A stretch of DNA of 64,000 nt, from contig NZ_JAHSTY010000001.1 in NCBI RefSeq assembly GCF_019145355.1, positions 1 through 64,000 on the forward strand. Reading direction: 5' to 3'. Source of the DNA: Pseudomonas azadiae (GTDB lineage Bacteria; Pseudomonadota; Gammaproteobacteria; Pseudomonadales; Pseudomonadaceae). The translations under genes and the position numbers were made by a program. This document shows, one piece after another, positions 7,922 to 15,269 of the stretch. Each line of letters begins with the position of its first letter. Position 1 is the stretch's first letter. Under the pieces are notes generated by a model, which was given only the letters and a program-made list of their open reading frames with translations, did no database searches and was not told the DNA's origin.

Positions 7922-10681
7922 ATGTCCAAAGGCCCGCATTACCCATTGATCCAGCGCACCTTGCCCGCGTGGCTGCGCGACACCGCCGGGCACCGCGCCC
8001 AGGCCTTGCGCCGTGCGCCGCTGTTGCAGTTGCCGGCGTTTATCCACGCCGGGCCCCAGGCCGAGCTCAAGCGCGCCAATGCCCAGACCTGGACCACGCA
8101 AAACGCCGTCGACCGGCGCCTCAAGCACCTGCAGGACGTGTACGCCTTCGCCCAACCGTTACTGACCGAAGAGATCAAAGAGCGCTATGCCCTGACGCTC
8201 GACGTCACCGCCACGCACCTGTTCCTGCACACCGCCAAAGGCAAGATCATCCAGGGCACCACCAGCCGCACCGTATCGCTGCTGAACGCCGCCTTGCACA
8301 ACTTCGCCCATGACGAAACGTTCACCGACAGCTCAAGCTACATCACCCGGCCCGACGTCCGTGGGCACTTCATGATCGAGCCGCTCAAACAGGATATGAG
8401 CATCGAGCAATTCACCCGCCTGTGCCGTGAACTCGACCTGGGCGCACGCTATCAGAAGCACCTGCGCAAGCACTTGCTGCCCAACGACACCGCCGCTGCC
8501 AAAGCCCTGCAACAGGAGGTGATCGCCAGCCAGAAGGCCGCCCTAGAGAACGCCGCGCACCTGGCCCTGTTGCGCCAGGACATCGACCTGGCGGCCTTCG
8601 CCGTGGTGCAACGTGCGCTGCACGGCGAACGCGGGGTGATGCAGTTTTACCGGCTGCAGATGCGCGACACCTACCTGACGGGCATCCTGATCATCGCCCC
8701 CGACCTGCAAAAAGCCACCCAGCCCGCGCCGCTGCTGGTGTACATCCCCAACGACCGCCACGGCGCGCTCCAGCACTACGCCGACAGCCACGCTTTCATG
8801 AAGGCCCTGGACGAAAAACTGCGCGATGACGGCTACCGGCGCTTTTTCAGCCAGTTCGTCGACCAGGCCCAGCGCGGGCATTTCTTCAACCCGACAACGC
8901 CACGCACGACGTTCGGCGTCCTGCGTATCGACGCCGACCTGTGGCCGGACCTGTATCAACAAAGCCTGAACAAAATCCTCAACGACGCCCGCGAACTGGC
9001 GGTGTCCACCGCGCTGGCCGACAGCCGCGCGCGCCAGGCCTGGTGGGATAACGTCAACCGTGTGCTGGCGGATATCTTCAGCGCCGCGCTGCTGGTGGTC
9101 ACGCCGTTCGTGCCCTTGCTGGGCGAGTTGACCCTGGCCTATACCGCTTACCAACTGCTCGATGAAGTGGTCGAGGGCGTGGTGGACCTGGCCCAGGGGC
9201 AGGCGCTTGAAGCAGCCCGGCATTTGCTCGAAGTGGTCGACGACGTGGTGCAATTCGCGGCGTTCGGCGTGGGCGGGCAACTGGCCCGATCGCCCTTCGT
9301 CGACGGCCTCAAGGCGGTGGACGTGAACGGCCGCGTGCGCTTGTGGAACCCCGATCCAGGCCCCTATCAGCAACAGGGCTTGATCCTGCCGGCGGCGGCG
9401 GTCGCCGATGAACATGGCCTGCACATGCACGCCGGGAAACAGCTGCTGGCGCTCGACGGCAAGTGGTACGCAGTGCAGCCCGACGGCGCCGAGGGCAACT
9501 ATCGCATCCGCCACGCCACCCGCCCGGACGCCTACGCGCCGCCGCTGGTGCGCGACGACAGCCCGAGCGCCTGGAGCGATCAGCAACTGTTGCGCAGCCT
9601 GGGCCCGGACAACGTGGCGCACGCGGAACAGCTCCTCACCCTCAGCGGCTTCAACTATGCCACCCTGCGCGCGGCGAAAACCGAGCAAAGCCCAACGCCG
9701 CTGCTGGACCATACGCTCAAACGCTTTGAACTCAACCAGCGCGCCAAGCAACTGCCGCAACATCTGCGCGATGGCATTGGGATCGACGACGACACCTACT
9801 GGAGCCCGCAACTGGCCCGCGAGTTGCCGGGTTGGCCGGCGGATCGGGCGATCGATGTGTACGAGAACCCTGAGCTGACCGGCGACGCCTTGCGCAATGG
9901 CGAAGACGATGCCACGCAGGTGCTCAAGATCAGTCGTCAGGACCTGAACCTGGGCAAACTGCCAGAGCGTCTGGTAGCGTTTCTCGATAAGGCGCAATTG
10001 CAGGCACTGCTCGGCGACAGCGCCGGCAGCGACCCGGTGCAGGCCTTGCGCAATCGCCTGGCCGAGCGCTTCGCCGAGCAACACCGCGCGGTCTTCAACT
10101 ACCTCTACCAGAACAGCGAACTAGACTTGGACACGGCGGCCTTGCAGGTGCGCCAGGCGGTCGGCGACCTGCCTAAAACCCTCGCCCGGCAGGTGATCGC
10201 CCACGCCCGCCCAAATGAGCTGGACGACACTGCCCGGCACGTACCGCTGCGCCTGCGCAACCTGGCCCGCGAGCTGCAAGTGCAAGCCCGCGGCGTGCAG
10301 GGGCTGGAAGGGTTTTTCGAACCGGCGCTGGTCAACGCCGACACCGAGCGCATGGTGCTCAATACCCTGCGCCTGCACAGCGATGCGTTGCTCGATACGC
10401 GCCTGGAAATCCGCAGCCAGAGCCCCACCGGCCCGTTGCAGATCCACGTCGGCGCGGCGGATGCACGGCGCGTGCGCGTATTGGTGCGGCCCAACGGCAA
10501 GCAGCACCAGCTCTACGACGGTCAACATCGGCTGTTGTTGCGCAACGCCGAGTTCTTTGAAGCCGTGCTGCATGCCTTGCCCCTGGATCGCCAGGCGGCC
10601 CTGGGTTTCGCGCCGGGCCAGAGCGAGGCGTTCAAGGCCTGGATGCTTGAGAAAATCGCCGCCCCCGAGCAACGGCGCTAG
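7922..10681 (+). CDS. DUF6543 toxin-like protein, 5' part of an amber-interrupted NEL effector gene
   Basis: 919 residues ending at TAG 10679-10681. The N-terminal two thirds resemble DUF6543 proteins (YLTGILIIAPD, PLLVYIPND, DGYRRFFSQFV), with a hydrophobic hairpin at about residues 375-420. The reading frame continues after the stop, without another stop, into a leucine-rich-repeat and NEL-type E3 ligase region ending at 12745. Family members in Pseudomonas usually carry all these parts in one protein of 1500-1700 residues, so this is probably the truncated N-terminal half of a 1607-residue protein. ATG 7922 lies 132 bp from the divergent DUF6543 gene. Whether the fragment alone is made or active is unknown. 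Confidence 0.7.
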   Translation: MSKGPHYPLIQRTLPAWLRDTAGHRAQALRRAPLLQLPAFIHAGPQAELKRANAQTWTTQNAVDRRLKHLQDVYAFAQPLLTEEIKERYALTLDVTATHLFLHTAKGKIIQGTTSRTVSLLNAALHNFAHDETFTDSSSYITRPDVRGHFMIEPLKQDMSIEQFTRLCRELDLGARYQKHLRKHLLPNDTAAAKALQQEVIASQKAALENAAHLALLRQDIDLAAFAVVQRALHGERGVMQFYRLQMRDTYLTGILIIAPDLQKATQPAPLLVYIPNDRHGALQHYADSHAFMKALDEKLRDDGYRRFFSQFVDQAQRGHFFNPTTPRTTFGVLRIDADLWPDLYQQSLNKILNDARELAVSTALADSRARQAWWDNVNRVLADIFSAALLVVTPFVPLLGELTLAYTAYQLLDEVVEGVVDLAQGQALEAARHLLEVVDDVVQFAAFGVGGQLARSPFVDGLKAVDVNGRVRLWNPDPGPYQQQGLILPAAAVADEHGLHMHAGKQLLALDGKWYAVQPDGAEGNYRIRHATRPDAYAPPLVRDDSPSAWSDQQLLRSLGPDNVAHAEQLLTLSGFNYATLRAAKTEQSPTPLLDHTLKRFELNQRAKQLPQHLRDGIGIDDDTYWSPQLARELPGWPADRAIDVYENPELTGDALRNGEDDATQVLKISRQDLNLGKLPERLVAFLDKAQLQALLGDSAGSDPVQALRNRLAERFAEQHRAVFNYLYQNSELDLDTAALQVRQAVGDLPKTLARQVIAHARPNELDDTARHVPLRLRNLARELQVQARGVQGLEGFFEPALVNADTERMVLNTLRLHSDALLDTRLEIRSQSPTGPLQIHVGAADARRVRVLVRPNGKQHQLYDGQHRLLLRNAEFFEAVLHALPLDRQAALGFAPGQSEAFKAWMLEKIAAPEQRR
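10679..10681 (+). other. in-frame amber codon splitting the NEL-effector reading frame
   Basis: TAG is codon 920 of the frame opened at 7922. The next codons read LFESPDISPEATRDAL and stay open to 12745. A single C-to-T change from CAG (Gln) would create it. The upstream part is DUF6543-like and the downstream part is LRR plus NEL, which matches one conventional gene. Confidence 0.75.
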
Positions 10682-10726
10682 CTGTTCGAAAGCCCTGATA
10701 TCAGCCCTGAAGCGACGCGCGACGCC

Positions 10727-12745
10727 TTGGTATTGACGCAAAAACCCATGCGCCGCCTGGCGAAATGGCGCTCGCAATTGTTTACACCGACCCTCGAAGA
10801 GCGGGTCAAGACGCTTTACCCCTTCGCCACCCGAGAGGAAATCGACACCTACCTGCCCAGCCTGGAAGACCCGCAACAGTTGCAGCGCTTCGAAGCCCGC
10901 GAAGTGGAAAAAGTCGAACTCAAGACCGAGCTGAGAAGCTGGGCCGAGCTGAGCACGCCCGGCGAGCCCGAAGGCAGCGCTGGACGCCGGCATAACCTGG
11001 CCAACGCCTTGATCCGGTTGTGGGAACACAACTTCAAGCCTGACCCGGAGGGATTTGGCCTCGGCTTGAACGGCGCCTCCCTGCAAGGCTTGCTCGGTAA
11101 TCTGCGCCTCAAGGCCCGCTTCGACCACGTGCTGCACCTGGAGCTGATCGACGCCCAACTGCTGGATAGCGACACACCCTTCCTGGAAAATTTCCCCCGG
11201 CTAGTGACGCTCAACCTGCAAGGCAGCCGCTTGACGCGCCTGCCGCAGCCGGTGACCCGCATGATCGGCCTGCGGGAATTGACGCTGGACAACAACCCGC
11301 TGCAATGGGATGCCGCAAGCCTGGCGCAATTGCGGCACCTGCCGTGGCTGCGGCACTTGTCATTGAGCGGCAACCGCCTGCTGAGCGTGGCGCCGGACAT
11401 CGGCGGCATGCCGTTCCTGCGTTCGCTCGCGCTGCGCAACACGGGCATCCGCGAATGGCCCGAGGGCTTGTTCGCACGCTCACGCCTGGCGGGTTTCACC
11501 CTTGACCTGCAAAACACCGCCATTGATCACGTCCCGCAATTTCTACCCTGGCAACCCGAAGCCGAGCTGGTGGCGCGCACCCGGCTGGACCGCCACCGGC
11601 TAACGCTGGACGCCGAGAACACCTTTGTCGGCTACCGCCTCGCGGCGGGGCTCGACCCCCTGCGCACGTACGAGCCTCAAGGCAACGCGGCCTTTTGGCT
11701 GGACGGCGAAAAACCCGACCACCAGCCCTTCTTGCAGAAGCTGTGGAACGAACTCGAACAGGAACACGGCGCCCAGGGCTTTTTCGAAGTGCTCAAAAGC
11801 CTGGAACAACCGGAGGTGTTCGAAGACCCGCGCGACCAGTTGCGTTACCAGCGCAGCCGCCGGGATCTGACCAGCAAGGTCTGGCACATGCTGATTGTGA
11901 TGCAGGGCGACGAGGCCCTGCGCGCGCGTTTGTTCATGCTGGCGAGCAACCCGGTGACCTGCGCCGATGCAGGGTTGCAGGTGTTCAATGCGATGGGGGT
12001 GGAGTTCGAACTCCACGACGTGTTGCACACCTGGAGCGGCACCGAGCAGGCGTTGCAACTGGCGCGCCTGGCCAAGGGCAAGTCGCGCCTGGAACGCCTC
12101 AATCAAGTGGCGCAGGCGGATATCCGCGAGCGCCTCAAGCCAGTGGCCGAAGGCGGCCAGGGCTTGCGCTTTTCCACGCAGATGGTCGACGGGCAGCCGG
12201 GCACCGTGGATGAAGTGGAGATTTACCTGGCCTATCAAAGCGCACTCAAACAACGCCTGGGTTTGCCCTGGGTGTCGGACCACATGAGCTACCGCGCCAC
12301 CGCCGATGTGGACGCTGCCAAGATCAATGCCGCCCATGACAGCGTCTTGGCGCTGGAGGCCGGCGACGGTCTGGTCGATGGCATGCTTGAACAACCCTTC
12401 TGGGACAGCTATCTGCGCAGCGCCCACGCCGATGAATTTGCCGCCGGCATCGAACGCGCGAATGCGCTGATCGAGCCGCTGGACGACTTGATGTTTGCGC
12501 AGAACGAGTGGGCCTCAAGCAGCGCACGCAGCGATACGCTCAAGCAACGCCTGTTGCGCCTGGCCGATGCGCTGAACGTGCCCCATGCGAGCGTGTTGAG
12601 CGGCGAGCCGATGACGCCGCAAACCTATGAACGAATCCTGGCCGACGGTTTTACCGGCACCCAAGAAAGTGAGCGTGAACTGGCGCGGCGCCTGACGCGC
12701 GAGGCGTTGCAGCGCCTGGAGGCGCCTGCCCATACGCGGCGGTGA
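10727..12745 (+). CDS. LRR and NEL-type E3 ubiquitin ligase region, 3' part of the interrupted gene
   Basis: The 3' half contains leucine-rich repeats at 11110-11550 (LVTLNLQGSRLTRLP, LRELTLDNNPL, LRHLSLSGNRLLSV) and a C-terminal domain like the NEL ubiquitin ligases of IpaH/SspH type. The putative catalytic cysteine is in NPVTCADAG at 11960-11962, the C-x-D signature of that family (residue 1347 of the joined frame). The nearest start codons are TTG 10727 and ATG 10748, neither with a clear ribosome site, so independent translation is doubtful. Intact NEL proteins ubiquitinate host proteins after secretion. The gene ends one base from the convergent pilus adhesin gene. I consider it the downstream fragment of a nonsense pseudogene unless the amber codon is read through. 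Confidence 0.65.
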   Translation: MVLTQKPMRRLAKWRSQLFTPTLEERVKTLYPFATREEIDTYLPSLEDPQQLQRFEAREVEKVELKTELRSWAELSTPGEPEGSAGRRHNLANALIRLWEHNFKPDPEGFGLGLNGASLQGLLGNLRLKARFDHVLHLELIDAQLLDSDTPFLENFPRLVTLNLQGSRLTRLPQPVTRMIGLRELTLDNNPLQWDAASLAQLRHLPWLRHLSLSGNRLLSVAPDIGGMPFLRSLALRNTGIREWPEGLFARSRLAGFTLDLQNTAIDHVPQFLPWQPEAELVARTRLDRHRLTLDAENTFVGYRLAAGLDPLRTYEPQGNAAFWLDGEKPDHQPFLQKLWNELEQEHGAQGFFEVLKSLEQPEVFEDPRDQLRYQRSRRDLTSKVWHMLIVMQGDEALRARLFMLASNPVTCADAGLQVFNAMGVEFELHDVLHTWSGTEQALQLARLAKGKSRLERLNQVAQADIRERLKPVAEGGQGLRFSTQMVDGQPGTVDEVEIYLAYQSALKQRLGLPWVSDHMSYRATADVDAAKINAAHDSVLALEAGDGLVDGMLEQPFWDSYLRSAHADEFAAGIERANALIEPLDDLMFAQNEWASSSARSDTLKQRLLRLADALNVPHASVLSGEPMTPQTYERILADGFTGTQESERELARRLTREALQRLEAPAHTRR

Positions 12746-12746
12746 G

Positions 12747-13979
12747 CTACACCTCGGAATCCCACACCACGGTCACGGTACCGTTGTAGGTACTGCCGCC
12801 CTGATCGAGCATTTGCGCCACGGCATCGGCCTTGACCTCGAAATGCAAAGTGCTGGGCTTGCGGTCGATGTAGCGCGAGGGCTGGAACCGTTCGGTGCCG
12901 CTGCCGTCCAGGCGCAGGGGCAGGCGGTTGACCGGTCGCCCGACGGCGTCGGTCAGGCCCGGCGGCAAGGTCACCGCCACCTCCACCGGCACCTGGTGGC
13001 CGGCGGCGTTGCGCAGGCCGCAGGTGTTGCCCAGCGGTTCGCCGCATTCCAGGTTCATCTTGAACTGCGAGCTGGCCCACAGGTTGACGGTCTGGTCGCG
13101 CAACAATCGGCTTGGTTTGCGTCCCGTGTTGAGCCAGGCCTGCCAGCCGCCCTGGGGTTCGAGCTGGATACGGTTGCCGCCGGGGGGGACTTCCACGAGC
13201 AGGTGGTGGTCGACGTCGAGGGTAAAATTAAGGGTCAAGCTATTGTCATTGGGCAGCATGATGTCGCCGAAATCGAAATCCGCGCCCGGTCCGATCGTGT
13301 AGTTGATGGTCCCAACGTAACGACCCGCCCCCATGGTCAGTGGATTGGGCGTTTTCATCTCGTAGGAAAACTCGAAGGTGTCATACACCAGACCCGGGAT
13401 ATCGTCGATCGCTTGAACTTTGCAGATACCTGCATCCACAGGGAGAATCCATGCAAACAGGAACAACCGCTGATGACCGGTGCCCATCCCCGTACTGACA
13501 CAGGGCGGAGATGGGTACATCCAAAAATAGAAACCTTTATCCCAGGCTATATAGTAGGCCGGCGGCTGCATGATCCATTTGTTACCGATACCGGCGATAC
13601 GCACCTTAACTGTCTCGCTTTGGCCCGTATCGAGATTAGTCACCGCCACCTCGCGCCATGAGGTGGGCGCCTTGAACATGGCGCCCTTGCGCGGATCGGA
13701 GTGATTGGCCTGGATAGGTGCGCTGGACGTGAACTGGATAGCCGGGGTACGGATACTGAATATTCCCAATTGCTTGCAGCGCTCTGGAATATGCCAGGGG
13801 CACATGCCGCTTTCCGGCGTGGTGTTCTTGAAGATATTCACCATGGGATTGGCCGGGTTCGGGCGAAACTCAGCGGTGATTTCCTGCACGAATCCGTAAG
13901 CCGGTACCGACGCCAACAATCCGCTTACGCACACCAGTCCAGCTTTTAACAGGCCTTGCAGCCAGGCAGCAATTTTCAT
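12747..13979 (-). CDS. CS1-type pilus tip adhesin (CblD/CfaE-like)
   Basis: About 410 residues with a signal peptide (MKIAAWLQGLLKAG... ASVPAYG). It is the last gene of the alpha-type chaperone-usher operon, where the tip adhesin is expected. It has an N-terminal putative receptor-binding half rich in aromatics and cysteines (CPWHIPERC) and a C-terminal pilin-like half ending YNGTVTVVWDSEV. I chose ATG 13979 because GGAG lies 6 bases upstream; ATG 13982 is 3 bases from it. The N-terminal half (about 13440-13980) has roughly 47-57 percent GC in the lines I counted, against well over 65 percent in the C-terminal half, suggesting domain exchange. The specific ligand cannot be inferred. Confidence 0.75.
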   Translation of the reverse strand: MKIAAWLQGLLKAGLVCVSGLLASVPAYGFVQEITAEFRPNPANPMVNIFKNTTPESGMCPWHIPERCKQLGIFSIRTPAIQFTSSAPIQANHSDPRKGAMFKAPTSWREVAVTNLDTGQSETVKVRIAGIGNKWIMQPPAYYIAWDKGFYFWMYPSPPCVSTGMGTGHQRLFLFAWILPVDAGICKVQAIDDIPGLVYDTFEFSYEMKTPNPLTMGAGRYVGTINYTIGPGADFDFGDIMLPNDNSLTLNFTLDVDHHLLVEVPPGGNRIQLEPQGGWQAWLNTGRKPSRLLRDQTVNLWASSQFKMNLECGEPLGNTCGLRNAAGHQVPVEVAVTLPPGLTDAVGRPVNRLPLRLDGSGTERFQPSRYIDRKPSTLHFEVKADAVAQMLDQGGSTYNGTVTVVWDSEV

Positions 13980-13995
13980 CATTAACTCCAAAAAA

Positions 13996-14472
13996 TCACG
14001 GGGCGACGGCGTCGAACACCATGTGCACGGTTCCGTAGTAACGCCCCGGCTGATAGTCGTCGTCGGGTTTGATCGCGGCAATTTCCAGGGCCACGCGCTT
14101 GCCGGGGCGAGCATCGCTGCTGGTCACCACTTCAGTCGGGGCGAGGCCCAGTTCCACGGCGTTGAACGTCACGCGCAGGTCGATGCGCCGGGTGCCGTTA
14201 TAAAGAAACGGTTCGCCATCGAGCCGCGCGGCAATCCCACCGCCGACGTTCTTCACGTCGAATTGCGCGCGCAGCGGCGTCAGCTGCGAGCTCACCGGGT
14301 TGTACGGCATCACTTGCTCCTGCTGCACCAGCAGCGGGTCCACCGGCAGTACGTAAAAGTCGGCGGTGGGAATGGTCACCGACACCTCGAAGGTCTCGCG
14401 CTCGACGGCGGCCCGCGCCTGGGGCAAGCCCAGGCCGAGGCAGAGCGCGAGGCACCATGCTTTGTTGAACAT
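13996..14472 (-). CDS. CS1-type fimbrial subunit (second pilin)
   Basis: 158 residues with a signal peptide (MFNKAWCLALCLGLGLPQARA). The mature part has the same layout as the major pilin at 17912-18400: an N-terminal donor-strand-like segment (VSVTIPTADFYVLPVD), a central YNGT motif and a C-terminal MVFDAVAP. It is probably a minor or initiating subunit placed between chaperone and adhesin. I chose ATG 14472 (AGG 8 bases upstream) rather than GTG 14481, which lacks a ribosome site. It starts 29 bp after the chaperone stop. Confidence 0.8.
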   Translation of the reverse strand: MFNKAWCLALCLGLGLPQARAAVERETFEVSVTIPTADFYVLPVDPLLVQQEQVMPYNPVSSQLTPLRAQFDVKNVGGGIAARLDGEPFLYNGTRRIDLRVTFNAVELGLAPTEVVTSSDARPGKRVALEIAAIKPDDDYQPGRYYGTVHMVFDAVAP

Positions 14473-14501
14473 GCGTTTCACCTGTGACAGGCGGCCAGGG
14501 C

Positions 14502-15242
14502 TCAGCCCTTGACCTCGATGGGTTTGCTCTCGTTGCCTTCGATCAGGCTGAAGCGGTATTCACGGCCCGGCTCTTTGTCGAAGCCATAGGAACGCCCGGC
14601 GCGGATGTGGTGGCGCAGTGTCGGGCGGCAGTCGGTGGTCGAGCCGGCGGCGCAGTCCTTGAACTCGTCGATCACCACCACGCTGTTGCCCTTGTTGTGC
14701 AGGGTGTAGCGTTTGGCGTTGTCCTGGATCGCGGTGTCAAAACGGGTGTTCTTGGGCCGCACGAAAAACACCGTGCCGTAGCCGGCCAGCACCTTGACCC
14801 CGGCGGCGAGGCTGTCCTTGTACTCGGCGCGCTCTTCATCGGTGGCGGCGAATTCATCGTCGCTCTGGGGCACCACCGGCACGAAGCGCACGCGGAAGTA
14901 ACGCTCCTTGTCGCGGTTGCCCATGAACAACAGGCGCGTGCCCTGGGTGCCATTGGCCGGCACGATCAACCGCGCGGGGCTGGCCATCAGGCCGTCACGG
15001 GCGGTGGCGTCGTGCTGGTCCTTGAGCGGTACTTCGCGGTAAGTGCCGTCGTCGTTGTAGATCATCTCGAGGATATTGACCTTGACGAAGGCGGTGGACG
15101 TACCGCCGTTGAACACCCGTTTCATGTAGGTACTTTTGTCGCCGCTGAGGTAGTCGTAGACCACCCCCACGTTGATCTGCGGGCCGGCGACGGCCCCCAG
15201 AGAAAACAGACAGGCGCTGCACAGCATTAACAAACGTTTCAT
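14502..15242 (-). CDS. periplasmic pilus chaperone (CooB/CblB-like)
   Basis: 246 residues with a signal peptide (MKRLLMLCSACLFSLGAVAG). It has the features of alpha-type pilus chaperones: an N-terminal immunoglobulin-like strand pattern, PARLIVPANGTQG before the G1-like RLLFMG strand, and a C-terminal second domain. It would cap pilin subunits in the periplasm and hand them to the usher. ATG 15242 has GAGG 8 bases upstream; the upstream start at 15263 has none. It follows the usher gene by 27 bp and precedes the second pilin in one operon. Confidence 0.82.
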   Translation of the reverse strand: MKRLLMLCSACLFSLGAVAGPQINVGVVYDYLSGDKSTYMKRVFNGGTSTAFVKVNILEMIYNDDGTYREVPLKDQHDATARDGLMASPARLIVPANGTQGTRLLFMGNRDKERYFRVRFVPVVPQSDDEFAATDEERAEYKDSLAAGVKVLAGYGTVFFVRPKNTRFDTAIQDNAKRYTLHNKGNSVVVIDEFKDCAAGSTTDCRPTLRHHIRAGRSYGFDKEPGREYRFSLIEGNESKPIEVKG

Positions 15243-15269
15243 TCTTACAACCTCAATAAGCAAAATAGA

